The notes: generated by a model from the sequence alone, not told the origin. A stretch of DNA of 64,000 bases from Phalacrocorax aristotelis (GCF_949628215.1 NC_134277.1:62031918-62095917); one strand, 5' to 3'. Counted from the stretch's first letter, positions 21,759 to 32,700 are shown. A program made the numbers and translations.

Positions 21759-23627
21759 ATGTTGTACTTTTTGCAGTTGATGTTAAAAATCGGTGTTGGT
21801 TTGTTGAGTCTGCTGTGTTCTGCTGTGATTAGTAATGTTTTGCCTACAAGATTTGTTATACAAACACTCGTTTTCAGCTTTATCTGGTATTTGGGGTTTT
21901 TGCTGAAAACGTTACTGTACTTCGGATACCACCTTGTTGAGGCAATTAGCAATTATACCTCCTCCTCTGAGAGATTTTATATGGAGGAAATACAGAATAG
22001 TACCTTTGCAACTTTGTTCTATGATGTCTGTGCCTTTGTTACAACAACGTTTTTGTATCTTGAACATCCTTGGGTGGTTAAGGTGCACTTATTGTTAGTT
22101 TTTGGGCATATTGTTTTGGTTTTGACTAAGCAACTTAAGAATATCACCCAGAAATCTGCCCCGAGGCTTGATAGTTACGAGTGGCGGGGCATGTGGGATA
22201 GCATGGGCAAATACCTAGGGCAGTGGGCACCCCCAGTGTTTTGGAGTTTCACCCCCAAACAAGTGCAGAATCCTAAAAATCTAGCAAAATATTTGGAGAA
22301 AGTATGTTGTTACGCTGGGAACTCCAGAGAGACACAGATAACTGCAACATGCTGGGGTCTGGCCCATGCATACCGAGCCCTGCTCAACAGTATTCAGTGC
22401 CCCCAGGGGGAAGAGAATGTCTCTGGATTGAAATGCAAAGTGAATGGCATTGTAGTCACTCCAGCCCTGACAACAGGCACTGCAGCCACTCAAACCCCCA
22501 CAACAAGTACCGGAGCTAGCTCAGAAAATAAACCTGTACCAGTATCAGTTGCCCCCATACACAAGACGAAATATTGGAAGCGGACATCAACTCGTTTAGA
22601 ACGGGATGATGAAGAACCAGGGCCATCGCGGGGAGAGGAGGGAGAAGTAATAAATGAAATAGAGACCACCCGATCCCTGTCCTTAAGTGAGTTGCGAGAT
22701 ATGCGAAAAGATTATAGCCGTCGTTCAGGTGAGCACATTGTCACCTGGCTGCTCCGATGCTGGGATAATGGGGCCAGTAGCCTGGAACTAGAGGGAAAAG
22801 AAGCCAAACAATTGGGATCCCTTTCTGGGGAAGGGGGCGTTGACAAAGCAATTGGAAAAAAAACACAAGCCCTCAGCCTCTGGAGGCGACTCCTGTCTGG
22901 AGTGAAGGAAAGGTATCCCTTTAAAGAAGATGTTACATATCGCCCAGGAAAATGGACAACTATGGAGAAAGGCATCCAGTATCTCAGGGAATTAGCTGTG
23001 TTTGAGGTGATTTATGGTGACCTGGACGATCAATGGTCATCCAAAGATCCAGATGAAGCAGAGTGCACACGACCCATGTGGCGGAAGTTTGTACGGAGCT
23101 CACCATCTTCACATGCAAACTCATTGGCAGTGATGTCCTGGAAAGATGACGAGACACCAACGGTGGCAGAGGTGATAGATAGACTCTGGGATTACGACAC
23201 AAATATCTCTTCCTCGCTCATCTCTGCTGTGGAGAAACTATCCCAAGAGGTCCAGCAACTCAAAGAAGATCTGTCCTACTCCCCACCTCGACAGAGTAGT
23301 GTCTCAGCTGTTAGGAATAAGCGTCCTTTGGCTCAAAGAAGGGGATACACACCACGGGCCACCCTATGGTTCTACCTGCGTGACCACGGAGAGGACATGA
23401 TGAGGTGGGATGGCAAGCCTACTTCGAGCCTACAGGCACGAGTACATGAACTGCAAGGAAGAACAGTCACTCAGGGAGGCTCTTCCAGGAAAGCTGCTGC
23501 TCCAGTTTCCAGCGAGCAAGTCCCCAGACAGAGGAGTAGAAGCGCAGATTTTATTTCTAAGTGTAATAGAGGGACTCCTGATTCACATTTACAGGAAGTG
23601 AGTTGTGACTGCCATGATCAGGACTAG
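21759..23627 (+). CDS. gag: ERV-L-like Gag with hydrophobic N-terminus
   Basis: A 622-codon frame without internal stops, ending at TAG (23625-23627). The ATG at 21759 was chosen because its context (GCACCATG) is favourable and the frame upstream has no ATG and overlaps the primer site. Residues about 2-24, 32-57, 83-101 and 105-123 are strongly hydrophobic and look like four membrane segments, with sequons N65-Y-T and N80-S-T between the second and third. A T/S/P-rich acidic linker (about 230-305) follows, then a capsid-like domain (about 306-500) with the WLLRCWDNG block near 330, as in the ERV-L/Fv1 family. A short heptad-like segment lies near 490-505. The C-terminal part has a WDGKPTSSLQARVHELQ-type block and no CCHC zinc knuckle. 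Gag normally builds the particle shell. The open frame in a copy with dead pol could be chance or recent age. Confidence 0.85.
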   Translation: MLYFLQLMLKIGVGLLSLLCSAVISNVLPTRFVIQTLVFSFIWYLGFLLKTLLYFGYHLVEAISNYTSSSERFYMEEIQNSTFATLFYDVCAFVTTTFLYLEHPWVVKVHLLLVFGHIVLVLTKQLKNITQKSAPRLDSYEWRGMWDSMGKYLGQWAPPVFWSFTPKQVQNPKNLAKYLEKVCCYAGNSRETQITATCWGLAHAYRALLNSIQCPQGEENVSGLKCKVNGIVVTPALTTGTAATQTPTTSTGASSENKPVPVSVAPIHKTKYWKRTSTRLERDDEEPGPSRGEEGEVINEIETTRSLSLSELRDMRKDYSRRSGEHIVTWLLRCWDNGASSLELEGKEAKQLGSLSGEGGVDKAIGKKTQALSLWRRLLSGVKERYPFKEDVTYRPGKWTTMEKGIQYLRELAVFEVIYGDLDDQWSSKDPDEAECTRPMWRKFVRSSPSSHANSLAVMSWKDDETPTVAEVIDRLWDYDTNISSSLISAVEKLSQEVQQLKEDLSYSPPRQSSVSAVRNKRPLAQRRGYTPRATLWFYLRDHGEDMMRWDGKPTSSLQARVHELQGRTVTQGGSSRKAAAPVSSEQVPRQRSRSADFISKCNRGTPDSHLQEVSCDCHDQD

Positions 23628-23702
23628 AGGGGCCCTGCCTCCAGCCAGGTGGAGGAAAGGGATAACCGGGCTTACTGGACTGTGTGGATCTGATGGCCTG
23701 GC
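23625..23702 (+). promoter_or_regulatory. gag-pro junction: UAG with possible downstream pseudoknot
   Basis: Gag and protease are in the same frame, separated by TAG at 23625. Ten bases after it a 6-bp stem (CCTCCA 23638-23643 with TGGAGG 23650-23655) encloses the loop GCCAGG, and that loop is complementary to CCTGGC at 23697-23702. Known gammaretroviral readthrough uses a UAG followed at about eight bases by a pseudoknot, so the layout is comparable. A second in-frame stop, TGA at 23691, would end any readthrough product in this copy. Function is inferred. Confidence 0.4.
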
Positions 23703-24059
23703 ACGTCCGACCCACAGGAGTATAAAGCTTTAGTGGACACTGGCGCACAGTGCACCTTAATGCCATCAAAGTATATAGGGGCAGAACCCATCAGCATTGC
23801 TGGAGTGACAGGGGGATCCCAAGAGCTAACTGTATTGGAGGCCGAAGTGAGCCTAACTGGGAATGAGTGGCAGAAGCACCCCATTGTGACTGGCCCAGAG
23901 GCTCCGTGCATCCTTGGCATAGACTACCTCAGGAGAGGGTATTTCAAGGACCCAAAAGGTTACAAGTGGGCTTTTGGTGTAGCTGCCTTGGAGACGGAGG
24001 AAACTGAACAGCTGTCTACCTTGCCTGGTCTCTCAAAGGACCCTTCTGTGGTGGGGTTG
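23694..24059 (+). pseudogene. pro: Retroviral aspartic protease region, cut off from Gag
   Basis: Protease cleaves the viral polyproteins. The catalytic triad DTG is at 23736-23744 in an LVDTGAQCTL context, a flap-like AGVTGGSQE follows, and an ILGIDYL block near 23911-23931 matches the C-terminal ILG motif of such enzymes. The frame is open from 23694 to the stop at 24363 and so runs on into RT. An in-frame TGA (23691-23693) separates it from the Gag end. There is no ATG before the DTG, so it should be translated only as part of a Gag-Pol product, which this copy cannot make. Confidence 0.75.
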
Positions 24060-25171
24060 CTGAAGGTCAAAGAACAACAGGTGCCAATCGCCACCACAAC
24101 AGTGCACCGGCGGCAATATCGCACCAACAGAGACACTCTGATCCCCATCCATAAACTCATTCACCAACTGAGGAGCCAAGGAGTCATCGGTAAGACCCAC
24201 TCACCCTTTAACAGTCCCGTATGGCCAGTCTGGAAGTCTAATGGAGAGTGGAGACTAACAGTAGACTACCGTGGCCTGAATGAAGTCACTCCACCGTTGA
24301 GTGCTGCTGTGCCAGACATGCTAGAACTTCAATATGAGCTGGAGTCAAAGGCAGCCAAGTGGTAAGCCACAATTGATATTGCTAATGCATTCTTCTCAAT
24401 CCCTCTGGCATCAGAGTGCAGGCCACAGTTTGCTTTCACATGGAGGGGCGTCCAGTACACCTGGAATTGACTGCCCCAGGGGTGGAAACACAGCCCTACC
24501 ATTTGCCATGGACTGATTCAGACTGTACTGGAACAGGGAGAAGCTCCAGAACACCTTCAATACATTGATGACATCATTGTGTGGGGCAACACAGCGGAAG
24601 AAGTTTTTGAGAAAGGAGAGAAAATAGTCCAAATCCTTCTCAAAGCTGGTTTTGCCATAAGACAAAGTAAGGTGAGGGGACCTGCACGAGAAATCCAGTT
24701 CTTAGGAATCAAATGGCAAGATGGTCGTCGTCAGATTCCAATGGATGTGATCAACAAAATAGCAGCCATGTCTCCACCAACTAGCAAAAAGGAAACACAA
24801 GCTTTCTTGGGCATTGTGGGTTTCTGGAGAATGCATATTCCAAATTACAGTCTGATCGTGAGCCTTCTCTATCAAGTGACCCGGAAAAAGAATGATTTCA
24901 AATGGGGCCCTGAGCAACAACAAGCCTTTGAACAGATTAAACGAGAAATAGTTCATGCAGTAGCTCTTGGGCCAGTCTGGGCAGGACAAGATGTAAAAAA
25001 TGTGCTCTACACTGCAGCCGGGGAGAATGGCCCTACCTGGAGCCTCTGGCAGAAAGCACCAGGGGAGACCCGGGGTCGACCCCTAGGGTTTTGGAGTCGG
25101 GGATACAGAGGGTCCGAAGCCTGCTATACTCCAACTGAAAAGAGATATTGGCAGCATATGAAGGGGTCTGA
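24060..25171 (+). pseudogene. pol: Reverse transcriptase, interrupted
   Basis: RT copies the genomic RNA. Visible parts: the VIGKTHSPFNSPVWPV N-terminal block, the fingers block WRLTVDYRGLNE (about 24249-24284), motif A with TIDIANAFFSIPL (about 24369-24407), the LPQGW block of motif B (about 24471) and catalytic YIDD at 24561-24572, then FLGI (near 24700) and the connection region. It is broken by TAA (24363-24365), TGA (24468-24470), a frame change near 25135-25145 and TGA (25169-25171). Catalytic residues themselves survive. It overlaps no other gene and continues into RNase H in the +2 frame. Confidence 0.88.
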
Positions 25172-26794
25172 GCTGCTTCAGAAGTGGTTGGTACTGAAGC
25201 ACAGTTGCTCCTGGCACCCCGACTGCCAGTGCTGGGCTGGATGTTCAAAGGAAACATCCCCTCTACACACCATGCAACTGATGCTACATGGAGTAAATGG
25301 GTTGCACTGATCACCCAGCGGGCTCGAGTAGGAATCCCCAGTCGCCCAGGAATCTTGGAAGTGATTATGGACTGGCCAGAAGGCAAAGATTTTGGATTAT
25401 CACCAGAGGAGGAGGTGACACGTGCTGAAGAAGCCCCACTGTATAACAAGCTGCCAGAAGATGAGAAACAATATGCCCTGTTCACTGATGGGTCCTGTTG
25501 CCTTGTGGGAAAGCACCGGAGATGGAAGGCTGCTGTATGGAGTCCTACACGACAAGTCACAGAAACTGCTGAAGGAGAAGGTGAATCGAGCCAGTTTGCA
25601 GAGGTAAAGGCCATCCAGCTGGCCTTAGACATTGCTGAATGGGAAAAGTGGCCAGTGCTCTATCTTTATACTGACTCACGGATGGTGGCAAATGCCCTGT
25701 GGGGCTGGCTGCAGCAGTGGAAGCAAAGCAACTGGCAGTGCAGAGGCAAACCCATCTGGGCTGCCACATTGTGGCAAGATATTGCTGCCCGGGTAGAGAA
25801 ACTGGTTGTAAAGGTACGGCATGTGGATGTTCACGTCCCCAAGAGCCGGGCCACTGAAGAACATCGAAACAACCAGCAGGTAGATCAGGCTGCCAAGATT
25901 GAAGTGGCTGAGGTGGATCTGGACCGGCAGCATAAGGGTGAACTACCTCTAGCTCGGTGGGCCCATGACACCTCAGGCCATCAAGGGAGAGATGCAACAT
26001 ACAGGTGGGCTCGTGATCGAGGGGTGGGCTTGACCATAGATATTATTGCACAGGTTATCCACGAATGTGACACATGCGCCGCAATCAAGCAAGCGAAGCA
26101 GGTAAAGCCTCTGTGGTATGGGGGACGATGGCTGAAATATAAATATGGGGAGGCCTGGCAAATTGACTATATCACACTCCCACAGACCCGCCAAGGCAAG
26201 CGCCATGTGCTTACAATGGTAGAAACAACGACTGGCTGGCTGGAAACATATCCTGTCCCCCACGCCACTGCCAGGAACACTATCCTGGGTCTTGAAAAAC
26301 AAGTCCTGTGGCGACATGGCACCCCAGAGAGGATTGAGTCAGACAATGGGAGTCATTTCCAAAATAGCCTCATAGACACCTGGGCCAAAGAGCATGGCAT
26401 TGAGTGGGTGTATCACATCCCCTATCACGCACCAGCCTCTGGGAAAATTGAACGGTACAATGGACTGTTAAAAACTACACTGAGAGCAATGGGGGGTGGA
26501 ACATTCAAGCACTGGGATACACATTTAGCAAAAGCCACGTGGTTAGTCAACACGAGGGGATCTGCCAACCGAGCTGGCCCTGCCCAGTCAGAAATCCTAC
26601 GTACTGTGGAAGGGGATAGAGTCCCTGTAGTGCACACAAAAAGTATGCTGGGCAAAACAGTCTGGGTTCTTCCTGCCTCCAGCAAAGGCAAACCCATTCG
26701 TGGGATTGCTTTTGCTCGAGGACCTGGGTGCACTTGGTGGGTGATGCAGGAGGATGGAGAAATCCGATGTGTGCCTCAAGGGGATTTTGGGTGA
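25172..26794 (+). CDS. pol: RNase H and integrase part of ERV-L-like Pol
   Basis: A 540-codon open frame, with no initiating ATG of its own near the start because it is the C-terminal part of Pol. RNase H (about 25470-25900) shows its acidic residues in FTDGS (D at 25487), QFAEVKAIQLAL, YTDSRMVANAL and the VDQAAK end. Integrase follows: an HHCC zinc-binding domain (HDTSGH near 25964, CDTC near 26070), catalytic D at 26165 (QIDYI), D at 26342 (ESDNG) and E at 26450 (KIERYN), the last two with exactly 35 residues between them, and a C-terminal SH3-like region ending in CVPQGDFG. All key residues are present. Upstream lesions leave it without a normal route to translation. Confidence 0.9.
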   Translation, partial: AASEVVGTEAQLLLAPRLPVLGWMFKGNIPSTHHATDATWSKWVALITQRARVGIPSRPGILEVIMDWPEGKDFGLSPEEEVTRAEEAPLYNKLPEDEKQYALFTDGSCCLVGKHRRWKAAVWSPTRQVTETAEGEGESSQFAEVKAIQLALDIAEWEKWPVLYLYTDSRMVANALWGWLQQWKQSNWQCRGKPIWAATLWQDIAARVEKLVVKVRHVDVHVPKSRATEEHRNNQQVDQAAKIEVAEVDLDRQHKGELPLARWAHDTSGHQGRDATYRWARDRGVGLTIDIIAQVIHECDTCAAIKQAKQVKPLWYGGRWLKYKYGEAWQIDYITLPQTRQGKRHVLTMVETTTGWLETYPVPHATARNTILGLEKQVLWRHGTPERIESDNGSHFQNSLIDTWAKEHGIEWVYHIPYHAPASGKIERYNGLLKTTLRAMGGGTFKHWDTHLAKATWLVNTRGSANRAGPAQSEILRTVEGDRVPVVHTKSMLGKTVWVLPASSKGKPIRGIAFARGPGCTWWVMQEDGEIRCVPQGDFG

Positions 26795-27193
26795 AAACAG
26801 TCAATGAACTGAATGGCACAATGTGAACTGCTATATAATACTGTGTGTCACCTCTGTGTTGTATCAATGATATCAGAGTACGAGCCTCCCAACCCATGGA
26901 AGATCAACTATGAAACAAGCCGTGCAGCAGTGATGGAACGATGACTGACTCGGTATGCAGCAACCCACCGCCACACACCATCTCTCCCACCCGGAAAGAC
27001 TGATACAACAGATGGACCCCAGAGTCATGGACTGGGTGAACTCAATGGACATTTTAAAGGACATTTTACAGGGAAGGTCCATGAACTAAGGGAATGATGT
27101 CTGTGTATTATATTAAAGGACGGGAAGGGGAGGGGTGGTGGTTGGTACGGTTGTATTGCATCGTATGGGACCTGGGCATGGTGTAAATGGTAT
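26795..27193 (+). other. Noncoding tail between integrase and 3' LTR
   Basis: About 400 bases with stops in all frames. No env, transmembrane segment, or dUTPase motif is visible. A purine-rich stretch at about 27114-27138 could be a second, internal polypurine tract. Confidence 0.65.
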
Positions 27194-27211
27194 GGAATAA
27201 GGGGTGGAGAA
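27194..27211 (+). other. Polypurine tract
   Basis: A G/A-rich stretch, broken by T at 27198 and 27205, ends directly at the 3' LTR, where plus-strand priming is expected. Confidence 0.6.
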
Positions 27212-27711
27212 TGTGCTGGTTTTGGCTGAGAAGGGGTTAATTCTCCTCACTGTGGGGGTCGGCTACCTTTCCAGCTTCCCGAGCTCTGCCGCGTGGCGGG
27301 GGGGGGCTGGGAGGGGCAGGGCCATGGTGGGGGCGGCTGACCCCGACTGACCAATGGCAGGTTCATTCCATACCATGTGACACCATGACCAGTATATTGG
27401 GGGTGGGGGGGGGCGCAGTGGCAACGCGGAGGTGGCGCGGCGTCGGGTCGGCAAGCGGCTGCGGCGCGTGCGGTTTGTTTCGGCGGTTCGTTCCCCCTCT
27501 CCCCTCCCCTCTCTTCCCCCTCCCCCGGGGCCTTGCGCCTCTCGTTGTTCTCCTTTACATTGCATTTCTATTGTTGTTTCTTTTAATTTTAATTATTAAA
27601 CTGTTCTTATCCCAACCCACGAGTGTTACACTTCTGATTCTCTCTCCCATCTACCGGTGGGGGAGTGAGTGAGCGACTGTGTGGGGCTGAGCTGCCAGCT
27701 AAACCACGACA
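27212..27711 (+). repeat. 3' LTR (500 bp)
   Basis: It begins TGTGCTGG and ends CACGACA. It matches the 5' LTR along its whole length apart from about 14 substitutions, a shorter and interrupted G-run (about 27398-27414), and 29 extra bases (27439-27467) lying between GGCGC copies. ATTAAA at 27595-27600 would end the transcript. Confidence 0.95.
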
Positions 27712-27716
27712 GTCTG
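27712..27716. repeat. Right target-site duplication GTCTG
   Basis: An exact copy of the left duplication (21212-21216), which shows both proviral ends are intact. Confidence 0.85.
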
Positions 27717-28910
27717 TTTCAATAATTAGGTCTCCAAGTCACAAGATGTAATTGCAAAAGCTTAAAAATTGGCTTAGGGAACTACAATAGAGATACCTAT
27801 TAGAGTATGGGTAAATGTGAATGTTACATAGTAGCCGGACGTACAGTGTATTTTTTTTCTGTAAACATTTGATTTCTTATTAGCTTTATTCACTTCTAAA
27901 ACAATAAACTTGATAGTCTCTGCAAAGGAAAGAATTGTAGGAAAGCTTCTGTCCAAAATGTGACTTACAAATACACATGAAATATTTTCATATAATAAGC
28001 AAATTACATGCTCACATTTTGTCAGATCCTGTTAACTTTCACATTAGTCACACCTCAAGGAAGAGAATATCAAGACACAATAGCTTTCTAGCACAATTAT
28101 ATTGCTGTTCATTTATTCTGACTTTTAAACACCCACACAAAAGAAGGAACTGTAATCCTTTGCTCTGATTACTCCTTGGTGATCATGAAACTGGTGATTC
28201 TTATAATCACATCTTCCAAGGTAGCCAACAATAGTTTGCGGCAAAGCAAACATTTGAAACATCTTTGCTTTTCTATTCTCCTGTAGCTGGGGTAAAAAGT
28301 GAGTTTTCCACCATGCTCTGAAGCCCCTTACTCTGTGCCTGTAAAAGACAGCAAATTCCTAAAGCTTGGACTTGCTTTGGAACTCCCTCCCAAAACTGAT
28401 CCATAGCTCTGAGTCCAAAGGGAGGTGTTTCACCGGCAACCTGCTCCTCAGTGTTTCCAACTAGAACTATCTAGTAAGTGACTGACTATGCAGCAAGCTG
28501 AATGTGATTCCCTTTCACCTGGTTCTGTGTAGGGAAACTCACTAGGGGGAAGTTTGATGGTTTCTACTATGACTTAGGCATTGCAATGTCAGGATTAAGA
28601 TCCTATATGGATCCAGTGTCAACACACATTTGATTTATCTCTCCCAATTCTGAAAAAATCCATTTAAAATAAATGAACTTTGACATGTAGGAAAACAATA
28701 TAATATGTATAAACAGTAATTTCCAGAGTAACACAAGTGTAATTGTCAGAGAAATGACACCTGACACTGAAGGGAGCTACAGTGTTTAAACTTGCATGAT
28801 AACTTTGACATATAATAAGCCATCTAAAATGGTATACATCACTAATAAAACAGGGCTTGTTCTCTTTTATTCCAGTTGCCAATTTCCTTTTCTAAATTGC
28901 TTTTGCAAAT
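27717..28910. other. AT-rich noncoding stretch
   Basis: No gene, repeat or regulatory pattern recognised. Confidence 0.6.
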
Positions 28911-29715
28911 CACAGAAACACAATATCGCAGAATGGCTAAGGTTGGAAAGGACTTCTGGCAGTCACCTTGTCCAGTCCCCCTGCTCAAGTAGGACCACCT
29001 AAAGCTGGTGTCCCAGGACCATATCCAAATTTCTTTTGAAGATCTCCAAGGAGGGAGACTCCACAACCTCCCTGGGCAATCTGTGGCAGTGCTCAGTCAC
29101 CTTCACAGTAAAAAAATGTTTCCTGATGTTCAGAGAGAACTTCCTGTGTTTCAGCTGGTACATGTTGCCTCTTGTTCTGTCACTGGGCACCACTGAAAAG
29201 AGCCTGCCTCTGTCTTCTTTTCACCCTCCACTCAGGTATTTATACACATTGAGAAGATCCCTCCTGAGCCTTCTTTTCTCTAGGTTGAACAGTCCCAGCT
29301 CTCTCAACCTTTCCTCATAGAAGACGTGCTCCAATCCCTTAATTATCTTTGTGGCCCTTCACTGGACTCTCTTCAGTATGTCCATGTCTCTTTTCTAAGG
29401 GGGAAGCACAGAACTCAACACAGTACTCCAGGCTGAGTGCTCCTTTTCACCAGTGCTGAGTAGAGGAGAAGGATCACCTCCTTCAACCTGCTGGTGACAC
29501 TTTGCCTAAGGCAACCCAGCATACCATTGGCCTTCTTTGCTGCAAAGACGCATCACTGGCTCATGTTCAGCTTTATGTCTACCAGGGCCCTCAGGTCCTT
29601 TTCTGCCAGGGAGCTTTCCAGCTGGGTGGCCCCCAGCATATACTGGTGCATAGCGTTGTTCCTCCCCAGGTTGAAGAACTTTGCACTTCCCCTTGTTGAA
29701 TTTATGACATGTCTT
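28911..29715 (-). mobile_element. CR1 LINE, 5'-truncated
   Basis: On the - strand the 3' end is at 28911 with three degenerate octamers on the + strand reading CACAGAAA, CACAATAT and CGCAGAAT. The 3' UTR and RT C-terminal region follow (28999-29193 shows [20 protein letters not shown]), and an RT segment reaches about 29715. Frames are broken. An ordinary 5'-truncated insertion. Confidence 0.87.
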
Positions 29716-32700
29716 AACTTTTTAATTGTGGGAATCAAAATCCCTAAATCCCTAATTTCTTTGTCAAACATATTTGTCTGAAAGATAACAGTTCACAGAA
29801 TTGTTTTATTCTAGTGAAACAGAGCAAAAGATAGCCAAAACCTGAAACTGTTGAGCTGGCTAGGTGGTGGAATATTCACCTTGATAGAAACTCAGGGTGT
29901 TGCTCTGTGAAATGTGGGATGCTTGACTCAGAGGATATGTAGTTTGCTCATCAGATATAGGATTTTGTCATTCTTACCCTCACTGAATTCTTTATCCTTA
30001 AAACTGGCATACAAGATAGGTCTCCAGTCATTGCAAATGAACTTACATGCCCTCAGTTAATAAGAGACAGAGCAGCAAATTGATTTTGTCCTTCAAGGAA
30101 CAATCATCACAGAAAAATTCCAGGAAGATTCTCACTCTCTGTGTTGTCATATTTTGTTAGGCAAATGAATAGTGTGTAACTGGCCAACCCATGACATCTC
30201 ATCCAAGGCAGGGCTTGGAAGGACTGAACATTTTTTCCTACATGAATACTGACTGCAGCAAAAGAATGTTTTGAGATCCCCTGCATTTAATCAGAATTCT
30301 CTGAATAATAAAAAAGTCTGCATGTTACTAAATGTTACTGCAAGTGCCAGGGCTTCCTATTAAGTGCTATTTTCAATAATGTCTACAAGATACATAAATG
30401 TTCAAGAACCATCCTTCCAGACTTTGGAAAAAAAAGTTATTTTTAACAGCTACTATTGTTAACAATTAAACCCACTTCTAAAATGGAATTTTTTAACACT
30501 CATATTATGGTTAAATGGCAAGCCAAATTTTACCATAACATGCAAAAAGAAAATTTCACATCTTTGTTTAATTCCATACTAGTGAATAGTGTCATTGGCA
30601 CCAGCTGGAGACCTGGCTCAAGCACGCTGCTACTAAGTTGTGAGGTTAACTTTCCACTTTTGACCCCAACTTCCATTGCACAGTCATTTCAAATTAAGGT
30701 CACGACTTTATTTTATATAAATATATAAGTAAATAGAAAAAAAGCATTCTTTTTCCATTTTTCTTGTCTTTAAAAGTATTTCAGTAAAAGAACAGTGGTG
30801 GAAAACCTGAGCTCTATCAATAGAAGAAGATATCTTTCACACTAAAAACTAGAAATGGGAAAAAAAAACCCAAAACCAAACATCAATTTATCCACAAATG
30901 TGTTTCGGTGTGAATAAAAGCAACAATGGGTCAATATCTTAGCTGTAGCATTTCTGTCCCTGTCAGCTTGAATAATGGTATGGAAGATTGTCATACAAAC
31001 AATCACCTGTAGAATGCCTTACCGAACAGGCAAAAATGAACAGACTGGGACGTTCATATTGGAAAAGAAATGTCAGAGGGCAGGTGTGATAGAAGTCTAT
31101 TAAATCACAACAGTAGGAGATTATATTTGGTATTTCACAATACAAGGGTTCGGGCAGATCTCATTACTTTTCTGAACAGGTAGGATCAGCAGCAGATGTA
31201 CAAACACAAGAAAAATTCAGATACAACAGTCAGCTGAAGGAGAATGGAGAAAAAGCAGATCTTTGTATATTTAGTTGATGGCCAAATTTCCATGGTTTAA
31301 GGAAAGCATTAACAAATTCATGGAAGAAAAATCTTGAAATAGATGGGGGATTTATTTATTCCATAGCCTTCAGAAGATGTCCCTTACCCAAAAACCACTA
31401 TAGGCCAGGACAGTGCTAGGAGGAAGCATCATCAGTCTGACCCTATGATGCCATTCTTACTTTGTAAACAAATCCAAAAGTTTGGAAATTTTGTCTTTCT
31501 TTAGATCATAGTGTCTTGCTCTCTGACCAAACTGCTGCTGTCTGGCTTATTTAAAGTGGTGCACTTTGTTTCTGAAGCATAATGTTGAAAGATGAAAATA
31601 TTTTCCCAAATGAGATTTAAACAGTGCTCAAGAGACCATATGTTTTGCAGGCTATTTTAATTTCTATGCAAGTCAGGATGCTCTTTTTGCCATAGAATAA
31701 AACTACTGATTCAGGCTAGCTTTCTGTAGCTTTTCTACTGAACTACAACTCATGCATTTATGAACTGGTTCATTCCAGTTTAAATTCAGTGCTTGCAATT
31801 GTCCTTACTGGTCTGCATCCTTTTCCTCCACTTCCAGACAAATATTCGTGATTAATAGCTCCCGAAATCAACAGCATAAATTGCAGTGGTCTGTGAAAAC
31901 TATCTTTTTATTACTTTTTTCCAGTGAATGTTTGAAACCAGATGCATTTCTTCCTCCATAAACATTTCTTCCTCTTCCTGGGGGCATGAACAGTTCTAAA
32001 AATAAAATTTAAGTTCTTACATTTTCTTCCAGAATTTAGGCTTGCCAGGCAATAAAAATGGATCCTGTAAATTTCCCATCCTTCTCAAAGGTCCTGAAGA
32101 TTGTCTTGTTTTCAAACTTTCACCAACATATCAAACAAGTAACTGCTTAAAATGAACTACACTTTGGAAAAAGACACTCTCTTGTGACAACCTGACAGCT
32201 TAGACAACCAATATAAAGCAAGGCACAGAAAGCTAGATGAAGAGGTTACAGAGGAATGAAAACTGGTTCCAAAAGAAAGGCGCTAATTTCAGGAGAGAGT
32301 ATACAAGCAAATTTTCTATATGTGGTTCAGCAGCACAAGTAAATCTTAAAATAACAAAGTGAATAAATAAATAATAACTACCACATATGAGAGAGATATG
32401 TGAAAATATGGGAATTCCTGGATGTCTGGAAAGTTACTGGGATTATCATCCAGCTTGCTATTTCTTCTTGATGGCCTGCACAGAGAAGCTGGAGCAAGAA
32501 GGAAGAAACGCATGAAGGAAAAAACTATACCCTCTTAAAAACAGTACCATAACATCTAAAAAGTTAATGGAGACTTCAGAATTGTGTAAAACAAAATGTG
32601 TTGATGGAGTTCAGGAGGCTGAGAATCTTCAAAGCAATGGTCTTCATAGCCAGAGTCTGTCTCTGGCTAAAATGACCATTGGTTAACAATTTGAATCATT

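Larger units (their letters stand above)
21217..27711 (+). mobile_element. ERV-L-like endogenous retrovirus, env-less provirus
   Basis: A 6.5-kb provirus with both LTRs, primer site, gag, protease, RT, RNase H, integrase and a purine-rich tract, in that order. The class call rests on the 5-bp duplication, a capsid-like Gag block resembling the ERV-L/Fv1 family, integrase followed directly by a short noncoding tail, and no env. No dUTPase, which mammalian ERV-L has after integrase, is visible. By eye the LTRs differ at about 14 positions over some 450 comparable bases, plus indels, so the insertion is moderately young. Gag and RNase H-integrase are open; protease and RT are interrupted, so this copy is not autonomous. 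Confidence 0.92.

Noticed and set aside
26795..27211. A short env or dUTPase gene after integrase
   Set aside because: Stops in all frames, no membrane segment and no dUTPase motif in about 400 bases.
21217..27711. Classifying the provirus as ERVK/betaretrovirus because of its Lys-type primer site
   Set aside because: The 5-bp duplication, the ERV-L/Fv1-like capsid block, the in-frame gag-pro junction and the lack of env fit ERV-L better. The primer site alone is easily exchanged.
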